From assembly GCA_003260075.1 (NCBI GenBank), contig QLIY01000301.1, positions 39,754-103,753 of the forward strand: 64,000 nt of DNA, read 5' to 3'. This document shows, piece by piece, positions 33,201 through 45,223 of this stretch. Below the pieces are notes generated by a model, which was not told the origin of the DNA, searched no databases, and saw only the letters and a list, made by a program, of their open reading frames with translations. The stretch's first letter is position 1. Every line of letters begins with the position of its first letter. The stretch is from Phallusia mammillata. Taxonomy: Eukaryota; Chordata; Ascidiacea; Phlebobranchia; Ascidiidae. A program made the translations under genes and the position numbers.

Positions 33201-36200
33201 TTGTAGTCGCTTTTGGTTATTTATGTGTAAAATCATTTTCTGAAACTGTTTGTAAACTTTAGTACACTGTGTCACGAGAGTAATTCGTTTCTAGGAACAC
33301 TATACACGGACTTGAAAAGTATTTTAATCATGAACATTACTGCTAAGGGACTGGTGTATAAAGAATACATCATGCATACGTTTCAACAATCTCTGTTGTC
33401 ATCATCAGTGCAGGCTTATACACCAGTTCCTTGGCAGTAATGTTCATGATTAAAATTCGTTTCTAGGCTATAAGTTAGGCCGTGTATTTTCAATGAGAAT
33501 ATTTTGTTGACTTAAAAACGAGGGCATGCCTTTTTAAATTCTCTAAATCCTTGTTTTTCTACAGGACGAAGTAATGCGAACAATCGCTGAAGGTTGTCCC
33601 ACTCTACTCTACCTCAATTTATCCCACACAGAAATCACAGATGGGACACTTCGAACTTTGTCGAGATGCTGTCTCAACATGCAGTACCTCAGCCTGGCTT
33701 ATTGCACCAAGTACAGCGACAGGTATACACCCGATAGTCGTAGGGTTGAAACCCAGGTTTATGTATCGAATCCCCTCGTAAAAGATTTAGAACTGACTTG
33801 ATCTAAACCTAACCTGATTCGGTGTTAAGTTATTTGAGAAAAACACTCGTCTTGAAATGAGCAACGTTTGTGATGACATTCCCCTAAAATCGGTGGTTCC
33901 CAACCGTGAATGGAGGAATTATAAAAACTTGAGGGAAGGAATTTACTTTAATTTTTACATTTTTTTTGGTTTGTAAATAGACACTTTAGATCTGGGAATA
34001 TAACCTGTGAAGTTGAAATAAACCTGTGAAAAAGACCTAATTTTAAATCTTCTTCGTATGGTTTAGCTGGGGGGGGGGGTCGTGTCTTGAAACAGTTTTG
34101 AATTGTTAAGTAAGAATACGTAAATAACGGTTGGGAACCACTGAATCAAATACAATCTATTGTTATGGAATTCCGGCATAAGCCCGGTTTCATTATGAAA
34201 AACACTCAACTGGTGTGAATATACCTTTGAAAATAACTCAGCCAAGAAAAATTACTCCATTTGAAACGAGTACCTTTAGGGTTTGAGTCAATGCAAAAAA
34301 ACAACACAACTTGATTTTGGAGTAGACAACTGTTACTCTTGAAAGCCGTGTCTTTCAATTTGATTTCACGGCGATGTGACTCTCAATTTTGGTCATAAAA
34401 AATAAACCTGACTTATACTCGCTCGTCTAATGACTTGTTAGTTACTGTTAAGCCTATTATGTTCACAACATCAAAGTGTTTTAAATGTCATTTTAGGGGA
34501 CTCCACTACTTAGCAGCTGGTAAAGGTTGCAGGAAGTTGACCTATCTTGACGTTTCTGGTTGCCTACAGATTACGTCATTCGGATTCCGTCACGTGGCAC
34601 AGGGATGCACAAACATGCAGTCTTTGTTTTTTAATGACATGTCAACATTAAACGACGCCTGTATAACGGTAGGTTATGTGATTCTATGGCAACATGGTTC
34701 TTCTGCATATGTGAACCCAACTAGCGTTTCCGTACTTGGTACCACGTTTTATTAAAAGCTTGACCCAAATTACCGATTGTTGCAGTATAATGAGTGAAAG
34801 TTTTAACTAAGTCGAAAGAATTAAGAAAAATACTCTTTCTTTAACTAAGCCGTTATAACAAGCACTTGTATGGGACGTATTGGTCCCCTTGTATGTAGGT
34901 TTCGTTGATGTATTTTATCGTTAACATGGTGTTTCCATGTATATTTTTCATGTCTAATGCCGGGGAGTAAAATATATTTTATAAATTCTGTCAAGAAACG
35001 GCGACCAATGTTTTGTTACAATATCTATATTTGACTTTTATCAATAAAAGGGGGGGGGGCGTCTAATGCTGGGGAGTAAAATATATTTTATAAATTCTGT
35101 CAAGATACGACGACCAATGTTTTGTTACAATATCTATATTTGACTTTTATCAATAAAAGTATCAGGTAGCACTGAAGTAGGCCAAACAGGACATTTGCAA
35201 TTTTAGTGCACCTATATGGGTACAATCAACATTTTTCCACAGAGAGCACACAAAAAAATCACAACCTTTACTTTGTTAACAACACGCTTTGTACTTTATC
35301 CAATGCAGAACTTGGCTGAAAAATGCACCAACATACGAGCAATATCACTACTTGGTTCCCCGAACATCAGTGACCACGCTTTTAAAGTGCTCGCAAACGC
35401 AAAACGACTCCAGAAACTCAGGATTGAAGGAAACCAGAAGATTTCTGACAACACGTTTAAGGCTCTGGGGAAGCAATGCCCCTATCTCTGTCATTTGTGA
35501 GTTGTTAATGAAACGAAATATTAAAATTATTTTAGATTGGTTTAATCATAAACATAGCTTGGCGCCTATGGACTTTAAAATATTTTATGCTTTTTCAACG
35601 TCCAGTGTGCTGATTTATTTGAAATGACGTCATGTAGTTATACGTTTGTGATGTCAGGTTGGCAAACTGAGCGACGCAAATGTCAAATTTTAGTTGGGAG
35701 CTCGAAACACTCTGAATAACTTTAAGAAGTAAAAATAAAATATAAAAAATTGACTTGTTTGAAATTGTAAAATAAAGTGGCGTCATATGCATGATGTCAT
35801 ATCATAACATGTTTGCCAAGCCATTGTACTGAGAAACAAAACTTGTTACGTGGGGGGGGGGTCTGTCATTTGTGAGTTGTTGATGAAACGAAATATTAAA
35901 ATTACTTTAGATTAATTTTAAACATAGCTTGGCGCCTATGGACTTTAAAATGTTTTATGCTTTTTCAACGTCCAGTGTGCTGATTTATTTGAAATGACGT
36001 GGGGGGGGGGTTGAATAACTTTAAGAAGTAAAAATAAAATATAAAAAATTGACTTGTTTAAAATTGTAAAATAAAGTGGCGTCATATGCATGATGTCATA
36101 TGATAACATGTTTGCCAAGCCATTGTACTGAGAAACAAAACTTGTTACGTAATTTAAGCTGATCGATTAAAAAAATGACGTCACATGATGTAATGTTTAT

Positions 36201-39200
36201 GACGTCACTTTCGTAAATACGGCGACGCAAATATCTAATTTTAAACTTAGTATAGTTAGATTCAAAACACCCAAAATTACGTCACGACACTCGAAAAATT
36301 ACGTCATTGTATTGTGCAATCGCAATGTGTTCTATTTCATCAAACATTGAATAACAAAAATTCTAAACCTAATAACCGCATAAAACCTGCTATTCGTGTG
36401 TAGGTATGTAGTGGACTGTCAGAAGTTGACTGACATGATGCTAAAAGCCTTGTCACCACTTCGTAACATCGTTGTTCTCAATATCGCCGACTGTGTTCGT
36501 GTCAGCGATTCAGGTGTTCGTCAGCTTGTCGAGGGACCGTCGGGCGCCAAAATCCGCGAACTGAATCTCACCAACTGTGTGAGAGTGAGCGATGTTTCTT
36601 TACTGAGAGTGGCACAAAGGTAAGTAAAGGCTGGCATCAGGTATTTGTGGCTTGGTTATAGCCAGGGTTGCTATCGACGTGCACCATTAAATAAGGACAG
36701 CCTAAAAAATTAAAGGGGGGGGGGTTGTGTGAGAGTGAGCGATGTTTCTTTGCTGAGAGTGGCACAAAGGTAAGTAAAGGTTTGCATAATGGTAGTTTAT
36801 ATTGCTTGGTTAAAAAAGTTTACATAAGTGCACTAAACACCTAACAGAGCGAAAATACCTGTACAACGTTACAGAATGTTGTGAATATCACGTATAAAAT
36901 CGCTGCAGCTACACCGTTTTAACAAGCTCTGAAGAAACTGTATTTGGTGCACCGTGTTTAAACACGACTGCAGTGGCGACACCAGCCTGTTGGTCTGAAA
37001 GGTAACTGCTATTTTGCCCCCGTCCAAGAAGCAACGCGTTACAGCGTTTTGTTAGAAAGTTTTGACCTTTTTGCTCTATTCGGATATGAGCAATTTGTTT
37101 CTTGCGTTCCACTACCTTGATGTTTTTTGCTTCTAGATGTCACAGCCTGACACATTTATGCCTCTGCTTCTGTGAGCACGTGACTGACGCTGGAATCGAG
37201 TTGCTAGGCAACATGCCGTGCGGGGGGGGGGTGTAAACGCAATGACACTGTTGCACACAAAAAAACAATTATTAAGCCAGAAATATCTACACAACGTCTA
37301 AATGTCGTAAAGCGCAAATTGGCACGATTTAAGGATTACAGGACGTAAATTGACTTTTCAAAGGAGTTTGGCCCACTGTGGGTAAACGCGGTTAATGGGA
37401 CTAGCTGATGTGCCTAAAAGCTTACAACTTGTTTGAGGGAAATATGGGACTTGAGCAATGAGGAAAATTTTTGTTTTGTTTCTGAGTTCCACCATTTCGT
37501 TTTTTTCCACCATTTCGTTTTTTCTAGATGTCACAGCCTGACACATTTATGCCTCTGCTTCTGCGAGCACGTGACTGACGCTGGAATCGAGTTGCTAGGC
37601 AACATGCCGTGCTTAAGCGTCATCGACCTATCCGGCACCAACATTAAAGACCAGGTGAGTACGTTTAAACACAGAACTACATGACCAGAAAAAAATAGTT
37701 ATACCAATTTAATCGAATATGAACTCCTATTGCTTAAACCTAACTAGTTACATTACATTTTTGCTCCTGCCTGAAGATTTTAGTTAACTCTGATTTAGTG
37801 CTGTATAATCATTTTAACAATGTGCCATTACCTTCATGAAGGTGCCTTATACTGCAGTGTTTTTCAACGTATTTTGAGCCATGATATCCATTTATTAAAC
37901 TGGCCTGAAACGAGATGAGAACCACTGGCTTATTTACTAACTAGTTGTGTTTACACGTTTGTCCGAAAGCTTATACTAATGTGAAGTTTAAACGCATAGC
38001 ATGTTTTGTTAGCCCAAAATTAACCTATAACTAACCTTTCTTTAGGGTCTTGCATCCCTGGGAGTCAATAACAAAATCCGCTCCATTACATTGTCGGAAT
38101 GTTCTGGAATTAGTGACCTTGGTCTGCAGAAATTTTGCCAACAAGTGAAAGAACTTGAATCGCTGGACGTGTCACATTGTATGGCACTTAGCGATTCTGC
38201 GATAAAAAACCTGGCGTTCTGTTGTCGCATGTTGACTGGCCTCAACGTGGCTGGATGCCCGTTGGTAAGAAATGTAGTTTGTGTTGTATGTTCTGAAGCA
38301 GTTTTTGCAATGTTCAATATTTTGTTTCATTCTACATTTTATTTACTGTGTTTTGTGTCCTTTAAGTATTTTTTACAACAAACATAACGCCCAATGCTAG
38401 CATCATTGACAAAAATCGACACAGTAACTTTCTATTACCATTTGATGAATTTCTGTTACTGATGTATGTTTAAAAAACAAAACTTGTATTTTGGTTTTTA
38501 GCTGACGGATTTAAGCATACAGTACCTGTCTGGAGTTTGTCACTATATCCACGTTCTAAACTTATCCGGTTGCATCTACATAAGTGACAGAGCATTGAAA
38601 TATCTGCGTAAAGGCTGCAAACAACTTCGAAGCCTCACTATCTTATACTGTCGGAGCATCACGAAGTAAGATGATATGCAAAACATTTAACACAGCGATA
38701 CTGAACCAAAGACGACTTTTTTAAGCAGTTTGGTGACCCATTCAGGGCTATGTTTGTTAAGTTTTTGAAATATTTGTCTTAAAATGAAAATAGATATGGC
38801 GTTAAAATATAGCAGATCAATTCACAAATAGCTTGGCCTGTGAATATTTTAATAACAACAGTACACCCCCGTTCTAGGATCATTAACCCAATTAACAAAT
38901 ACCTGTTGCATGCAAACGACTGTAAGAACACTGATTAAGTCATGTAGTTAAGCACGAATTTGTGTTTCTGATTTTAACACAAATTAGAATTTTGTACGTA
39001 GTTTTAAACCACTGTTATTTAACTTAAAAAGTTCGCCAAACTCGAGCCAGGCGTTTGGTCATAATCTTCCAATTATGCACTTTGTAACTAATTTGGGCTG
39101 GTTCAATGGAAGTTGTACTGCTTTGTTTTATTCACCAAGCGAAATATACTCAACTTAATTCTCAGATTGACTGCACAAAGGATGCACACACGTATTGAGC

Positions 39201-39319
39201 ATATGGAATACAGTAATGAGAATGTGCCAACCTGGTATAACTATGACGATGGAAACAAACGACGTACCAATCGCCTTACAAACCCAGGACAGAATTGGAT
39301 TGACATGGATGATGACTGA
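27218..39319 (+). CDS. FBXL13: F-box/LRR protein 13, dynein regulatory complex subunit 6
   Basis: Component of the nexin-dynein regulatory complex of motile cilia. Sixteen exons: 27218-27310, 28027-28130, 28217-28310, 29611-29753, 30595-30674, 30897-31074, 31593-31754, 32549-32711, 33565-33722, 34497-34668, 35309-35496, 36404-36619, 37528-37654, 38046-38264, 38502-38665, 39166-39319. They sum to 2415 nt, one frame to the stop. The first in-frame ATG is at 27236 (798 aa); earlier leader exons are possible. Order of domains: an N-terminal helical part (VNQLPDIYE, CPDDPLKWIV, DMFVPPEMRP), two W-rich helices (CFKSWSQYFLDKRQR, IEKWKVWKTYVL), an F-box (LPRRCAIEIFSCLDLIDLGR), then about 14 cysteine-containing leucine-rich repeats, and an acidic tail ending DMDDD. 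Several exons have partial second copies beside G runs. Confidence 0.93.
27373..27693. mobile_element. hAT MITE, 'CAGGGGTC' family, in FBXL13 intron 1
   Basis: Ends CAGGGTCTTGGCAACC and TGCCGACCCCTG. Flanks GTTTAAGC and GTTTAAAC differ at one of eight bases, consistent with an aged target duplication. Same family as 42645-43359 and 62189-62384. Confidence 0.7.
28675..29537 (+). mobile_element. hAT transposon remnant with transposase C-terminus
   Basis: Ends CAGTGGTCGTCAACC and GGTTGAAGACCACTG. The perfect target duplication AGCTAGAG is at 28667-28674 and 29538-29545. The interior (about 29106-29264) encodes TWLCEAGFIATSVLETKHRN, then RLEVEHDMRLSFCKVKP and a terminal QAQPSH before a stop. This matches the C-terminal dimerisation region of Charlie/ZBED-type hAT transposases. 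The 5' transposase is missing, and a G run (29022) with a partial repeat of the left end interrupts it. It lies in an FBXL13 intron, same orientation as the gene. Confidence 0.8.
30185..30401. mobile_element. hAT MITE with perfect target duplication in FBXL13 intron
   Basis: Ends CAGTGGTTCTCAAACTCGGG and GTTTGAGAACCACTG. ATTTACAG flanks both sides (30177-30184 and 30402-30409). Carries GCGGCTC repeats. About 217 bases, non-coding. Confidence 0.8.
31135..31229 (+). repeat. Partial second copy of FBXL13 exon 6
   Basis: After the G run at 31126 the exon end is repeated. It differs from 30984-31074 at five positions, all silent (AAG/AAA, GAA/GAG twice, GGA/GGT, TCA/TCG). This is what alleles of a constrained gene look like. 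Confidence 0.8.
33322..33455. repeat. Fold-back element with ~39-base arms
   Basis: Arm 33322-33360 and its inverse 33416-33455 (both contain AATCATGAACATTACTGC or its complement) enclose a loop of about 55 bases. The loop contains GTTTCAACAATCTCTGTTGTC followed by ATCATCAGTG. A related arm pair occurs at about 42046-42120 (TTAAGCATAAACAG / AATGTTTATGCTTAA), there with almost no loop. Located in an FBXL13 intron. Confidence 0.6.
33891..34142. mobile_element. Diverged hAT MITE in FBXL13 intron
   Basis: Ends CGGTGGTTCCCAACCG and CGGTTGGGAACCACTG are good inverted copies. Flanking 8-mers agree only at five positions. A G run at 34070 lies inside it. Confidence 0.55.
37137..37221 (+). repeat. 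Partial second copy of FBXL13 exon 13
   Basis: Encodes CHSLTHLCLCFCEHVTD and on to NMPC before a G run at 37222. It differs from 37528-37612 by one silent change (TGT/TGC). The last exon of the preceding pair, at 36725-36769, is likewise repeated after the G run at 36716. Confidence 0.75.
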
Positions 39320-40167
39320 ATTGGGAGTATTACCATTTACAATAGCTGTATTTCTGTAATTTTTGTTGTCCTAGGTAGGAAAAATTGATTTTTTACTCTG
39401 GTACTAATAGTTTCGACCGCTAAAACGCTTGTGCTTGCGAAAGTTCAAAATTGGCGGTACTTCGTGTTTTTTTAACTAGAAATTTGCAAGACTTTTAGTG
39501 TGAAAAATACTAAAGAACTTTTGATTTTGTATCTACCACTGTGAGTGTTATGTGTCCAAAAACACGTTGATTGTTGTTTTTTGGGTATTTTAACTGTTTT
39601 TGAGATCCAGAAAAACTTGACACTGTTTCATGTTGTGTACCTTATGCAAAATTGTTATTTTCCACCAAGCAACCAGTGCTGTACTACCTGTTGTCTATTA
39701 AGCTGTAAAACTTAACTACCTAGTACATTATAGTGTATGGATTTCACCTTGCCTAACTTCTTTAAAAAAAACAGTTTACACTTATCTTAAAACAATTTTT
39801 TGACCAAGTTATTTTCGTTTGACGTTTGTCAAAATAGAACTGTATCTATAAAATTGCTACAAAAGCATCCAAAAAATACCGTTCACTACACTACACTTTA
39901 TGATATTTTTTGGGAAAGGTTTTGCCTTTGATCTACAGAAACACTGGTATATCTAATGGTATTTATGTTGAATCGTTTTAGCTTTTTAAATGTGTCAAAA
40001 AACATTTTTGGAACTTGTACGTTTTTTTAAACTTTTATCAATTTGGAGTTGCCTTACACAACACAAGTGTAATTTACCCTTTCTTTTGCGCCTTCATACA
40101 CATGCATACCTTTTATATCGCTTTTATAATGTCAAAACGCAAAATAAATGCGCCAAGCATAAAAAAT
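39320..40167. other. Intergenic region between convergent FBXL13 and YARS2
   Basis: About 850 AT-rich bases between two 3' ends. They should hold both 3' untranslated regions. No gene, repeat pair or structured element was recognised. Confidence 0.6.
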
Positions 40168-43100
40168 TCATCTCAGCGCATCTGTCGAGTTTGTGTTCTC
40201 CGGGTCGTCTTCAGAATGCTCAATACGTGGTAACCTCCAGCGAACTATGTGGTGTTTCACTTTACCCACTGTGACAATGGTAAGGTCGTTTTTGAGGACA
40301 TGAACATCAGATAGCAACAGTTGTTGAGGTGAATCTACGACGTTTCCGTTGATACGAACCCCTCCCTGTTGAATGAGGTGCTCGCCTGGTCCACCAGTTG
40401 GAATCGCCTAAAACAGATGAAATGAAGATGTACATGTTGCGAATTATAGTGCGCCAGGCCCATTAAGGGTGTCATACCGCATCAGCCGGTCACCAAGCAT
40501 CCCCTCATATGGTAAGGCCTAGGCTGGAAAAATTTAGCCTGCGGTGGAATTCGAACCTACAACAGGAGTCTTCATGGGACTCACGCTCCACCAACTGAGC
40601 TACACAGGCTCAGTGGAGAAGCCGCCGAAAGTAGAATCACAGGTACCGTTGCCTGCCTCGTATGCTGCACATGTTAGCTCGCAGTAGAGGGGATCGCCAG
40701 ATTTACCAGTATTCAGATAGTTTACAATTGGAAACAGCACTAAAGCGGTTATGCAGGCCAGCGATCACGACACACTCACATATAGATCATAGTACACCAG
40801 GCATAACACATGAGTGTGCCGTGATCGCTTGTCTACATGTAACGCTTCACGGCTGATCTCAGATATGAATTTATGTTCACCTTCACATGTGGCAAAGGTT
40901 ATATTATTTGTTTGTTTCTTTTTTAAAACCATTGCCTGAATTCCAATCTATTTGGTAACTTTCATTTGAATTTTAAAATTTGCAGAGTTGGCCATGAAAA
41001 TTTAGGCAGGTCATTTCCTTGCTCAGAGAAATGCTTGACATTTGAACAGGATTACAACTCACTACCTTGTGACTATTGGGGAGTTGTGGTCACCAAAACA
41101 TATGCTATGTGCTGTGTTGCAAATAGCATCATATGAATTACTTTCAGAATGTAATGCCTACATGATTCATTGGTTACGAGGTTGAAAAATTTCCCCATTC
41201 AAATTACCTTAAGTGTTTTGCAGAGATCATAAACTGTTGTGTGTGGTTCGAGAGTTAAGTGACTGATGTGAGCTGCATCAAAGGTTAATCCAATTTCTTC
41301 ATCTGACAGACTGGCAAGGTCTTCAATTTGTCCACCATACAAAGCTCTAGAACACCTGTGCAATTTGGTTGCAAGATTACAATGCTGTCAAATATCACCA
41401 CCATTGTACAGTCTGTGTTTAGACATTGTGTATTCCTTTATTACCTTTCTGCCGAATCAAGTCCTGATTTTCCATGGACAATTTTGCACACCTGAGTGGC
41501 AAGTATCCTCTGGGCTTGCCTTTTTCCTGGCTGCTTTGCATGATTTTCAGTTACTTCTTCAATCGTGTTCAAATCAAGGAATGTAAAGTACTGCAGAAGT
41601 CTGAAATTGAATGCAAAAAATTCAAGTTCGTTAAAAGTAGCAACTAGTACACAGCACATTTGTTACGAGGTGTTTTAGGATTATTTTTAGCCTTTCTGCC
41701 CAGTCATCATAAACAAATTTACAGATTTTGTCTTGTTTACAATAATACACAGTGGCCAACTAAAGACCAAATGCCGCTTTGATTTAAACTTTGTGTTATT
41801 GGTGCAGGTTTAGCTTTGTCTCATTGAAGCTTTTTTATCTTTCAAAGAGTCAGAAACGGTGTCAAATCTATTAATTTTGAGTTGAGTTTATTTCGCTTGG
41901 TGATAGAAAGCTTGGCATTAGATCCTTATTGTGTGTTTTTCACAAGAAATAGTTGTTGCCTTATATGGGTGATATCCTAGCAAATACAACAGACAGTTTA
42001 ACAACGCTGTTATGTGAAGAAAACTTAAAAAGAAGTTAACAAACATAGGAACACTATACACAGACTTGAAAAGTAATTTAAGCATAAACAGCATATTGGC
42101 AGTAATGTTTATGCTTAAGTTAACAAACAAATTTGCATACTTTTTCACTTGGGAGTCTGGTTGCCTGTAAAAATACTGGTAGAACTCGAAAGGTGATGTT
42201 TTCTTTGGACTCAACCAAACCGCATTTCCAGCGGTCTTTCCAAGTTTCTCGCCAGCAGGTGTAGTTACAATAGGGGTCAGCAAGCCATAAACTTCCTTGC
42301 CATTTACTCTGCAAAATACAGAAACATTTTTGAAACAAAAGCTTTTCTGAAATATCTACAAACAATAAAAAGCATACTGTGCCCTAAGAAACAAACTGAT
42401 TACTAATATGTCATGGGCCAATAACAATAAAAGCATCGTAAACTACATCCACAATTTTTTATGTTTTTTAAACAATATATATACAGTAAACATCATTTAA
42501 TCCAGATATTCACACCAAACTTAATGTACAAATGATTATAAATGCGGTAAGAACTTAAACTAATCGACATCAGCTAATCCAGATCTTTGTCTAATCAGGA
42601 CATTTTTTTGGTCCAAAACGAGCTGCATTAACCAAGGTTTACTGCAGGGGTCGACAACTAGTGATGCACCGAACCCGCCTAAAAAGGTTGGGGCCGAAAC
42701 CGAATATTCGGCCGAATCAGGCCAAACCTAAAATCCCCTTTCTTGTAGATGTTTTCAATTGAAGCTTGTGTTGTTGATGCGAGTGAACTCAATTTTGACA
42801 AACTAAAATCACTTTCACAATGTGTAAGCTTTACTAAACATATATTTTTTGCAGACTATGTACTGGCTCGTATTTTATAGATACAACAAATAGTTCGTTT
42901 TTGATGTTTCATATGGGCGAAAAGGAAATTTAAGGCCTTAATTCGATGCAATAAAAAAGTTCGGTTTCGGTCGAATTTTCAAAAAAGTTCGGGCCAAAAC
43001 CGAAACATTGGAAAACAACGGGTCCGGCTGAAATGTTTCGGCCCACCGAAACTTCGGTGCATCACTATCGACAACCCCTGCCACGCGTGCCAAGTTTGGC

Positions 43101-45024
43101 GCATGAGGTGGTTTTTCATGGCATGTCAACCGATCTGCGTGTTTATATTTAACCTGTTACACTGCTTGTTTATAGTTTTTATCATGGTATTGTCTTAAAA
43201 AACAGCCTTACATGCACAAAACACTCTGCTTTCTCTTTATTATTGATATCTGCTAGCACAAACCACAATTACTTAAAAAAAGATTGGCACGTGAGGTCAT
43301 TAATACATGGAAGTAACAAGTAAATTGGCATGCGTTGCTTAAAAGGTTGCCGACCCCTGGTTTACTGTATAGACACATAATACAAACATGGATAACAAAT
43401 GTTTAATTTTAAATATTAGCTTTCCCATATCAAAGTCAAATGTCTAAAGATCTGTTTATAACTCTACGTACTTCTTTATCAGCTGCTGTCCTGCATTGAT
43501 ATTCCCAAGCTGATCCACTCCGCCAATTTGAAATGAACACTTGTATTCTTGGTGTAAATGTAACCAGTCGTATGCCTGCATAACTTGGTACATAAACTCA
43601 GCTAGAATCAGTCCATTTGAGCCATCCAGTCGGTCTTTTATGTATTTTTTGTCTATGAAATAAGTTTGCTAAAATGTGAAAAACTTCAATGAGAACAAAA
43701 TTACAATAGAACCAACTTAAAAGATGGTCATATATTCTCAAATATTTGGATAAAACTATAGTTGTTCTCAATAAATTAAAAGCTAAGCAAACCTAATGTC
43801 AATGGATACCTGCAAAATTTTCATTAAAAAAATGAAACTTTTATTGTTGACCACCTAATTGGTCTTTTATGTATATTTTGGTAAATGTTAAATAAGTCTC
43901 CACAACGCAGAAACCTAACCAAAAACCTTAATTTCCTTAACACCAATAAAACATTACTTGTTAGCTCCATGTTCTGAATAATACATTTTTAAACCTACCC
44001 ATCATTGGACCCATTCTGAACTTCCGGCAAACTTTAGAGACAAAATCGACTGAACTTAATTTGTTGTACCAGGATTCGTTTCGGAGTATTTTGAATTTTG
44101 GCAAATTTTTCTTGCCCCTATTGTCGTAAATGTCGTTGGCATGATTGTTAACTATCAGTTGTATTTGACTTGCAATTTTGGCAGCGTTTTCATTGATTTC
44201 ATTAGGAGATAATGTGACTCTGTCTTTACTGTGTTCACTGGGATCTCCGGCTTGGGCTGTAGATGTTCCAATCACAGCAATGGCTTCATGACCTAAAACA
44301 TATAAGTTTGGGTTGGCATTTGTACAGGACATTCCTGTGCAAAAAAATACATTTTTATAAATCTTATTACACAGTAAGCAGTTTCAATGGACACAGATAT
44401 ACTTTGATAATTATAATTTGGTGTACTTTTGAAAGCGGTCAAATTTAGAGCTATTTAGGTTGGGGTTTGTAATTAAAACTAGCACTAAATCTTATCCCAT
44501 ATACCCCAGTTGGGGCTTGTATTCCAATATTCACATACAGTGTGGTATTATGGGGTATACAATCTGGTATCATGCAGTAATTAGTACCAACCGGCCTTTT
44601 CATGCTTAAATTGAACAGTACTACAGCAAAATTTTTATGTTTTTGTAGAAAATAAATTATTTAGGCACTTTTAGGAGTTGTAGGTACCTGCTCTTTGGCA
44701 GTACAGTAGTGCCATGATTGAAAGAAAGTTTCCTATATGAAGGCTTTCTGAAGTAGGGTCGAAGCCACAATAAAAACATTGTTTTTTGCTTGTCAGCAAC
44801 TCTGGCAGTCCAATCGCTGCAGCAGGGTAAATGTCCTGAAATATTCCCCGTTTGTTCAAATCGAGAATATTTTTGGGTGCAATGTCTTTTGAAGACCTTC
44901 CTTTTTGTTCAGAAAGTTGCTTGCATGTAGTTGAAAACTGTTTGTTTCTGTTAATTCTTTCAAAAATTAGTTTTTTATAGCATGGTCTAGTTGAGCCAAC
45001 CCCTCTGCTTAAGAGAGTTGACAT
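40168..45024 (-). CDS. YARS2: Mitochondrial tyrosyl-tRNA synthetase
   Basis: Charges mitochondrial tRNA-Tyr. Exons from the ATG at 45024: 44688-45024, 43999-44292, 43472-43668, 42129-42308, 41445-41600, 41208-41355, 40168-40407. Class I landmarks: FYCGFDPTSESLHIGN (HIGH motif variant), CQRAGHEAIAVIGTSTAQAG, GDPSEHSKDR, CSFQIGGVDQLGNI, and KLGKTAGNAVWL (KMSKS variant). The C-terminal S4-like RNA-binding segment has HLIQQGGVRINGNVV. The N-terminus is basic and hydroxyl-rich, fitting a mitochondrial targeting peptide. With canonical GT-AG borders, exon 2 ends one base out of phase with exon 3; one fewer G at 43998-44000 would restore the frame. Introns hold nested hAT elements and a tRNA-like SINE. 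Confidence 0.93.
40536..40609 (-). mobile_element. tRNA-like head of a SINE, near-complete cloverleaf
   Basis: On the minus strand the 74 bases can form a 7-bp acceptor stem (GCCTGTG with CGCAGGC), a D arm (GCTC AGTTGGTG GAGC), a 5-bp anticodon arm (GAGTC CCATGAA GACTC) and a weaker T arm containing GGTTCGAATTCC. Loop position 33 is C instead of the near-universal U. The surrounding sequence matches the SINE at 18143-18450, so it is a retroposon head and not a tRNA gene. It lies in a YARS2 intron. Confidence 0.65.
42645..43359. mobile_element. hAT MITE, 'CAGGGGTC' family, hosting a nested element
   Basis: Ends CAGGGGTCGACAAC and GGTTGCCGACCCCTG. Perfect target duplication GTTTACTG at 42637-42644 and 43360-43367. 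The element at 42659-43067 has inserted 14 bases from its left end. Located in YARS2 intron between exons 3 and 4. Confidence 0.82.
42659..43067. mobile_element. Nested hAT MITE, 'TAGTGATGCACCGAA' family
   Basis: Ends TAGTGATGCACCGAA and TTCGGTGCATCACTA. Perfect target duplication TCGACAAC at 42651-42658 and 43068-43075, which lies inside the outer element's left end. The interior carries TTCGGCCGAA-type repeats. Insertion order is therefore clear: the outer element first, then this one. Confidence 0.85.
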
Positions 45025-45189
45025 TTTCGATCATTTACCTGCATGATGGAAAACACACGAAATTATCTTCTGTCAAAACTTTTCGTTAGCACATAAAAAT
45101 AGTCAATTTAGTAGCACCTACAATAATTTCTTAAGGTATATAAGTTTTAAATTTTCTCAAAAAAAAGGAAATCTGAAAAACTTTACGTT

Positions 45190-45195
45190 TTTATT
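45190..45195 (-). terminator. Polyadenylation signal of the TRMT1-like gene
   Basis: AATAAA on the minus strand, 29 bases past the stop codon at 45224 and about 165 bases before the YARS2 start codon. Confidence 0.55.
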
Positions 45196-45223
45196 AAAGG
45201 CTAACAGCAATTATTATGTTTGG

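Noticed and set aside
40536..40609. Functional tRNA-His gene
   Set aside because: C at position 33, weak T stem, and flanks that match the SINE at 18.2 kb.
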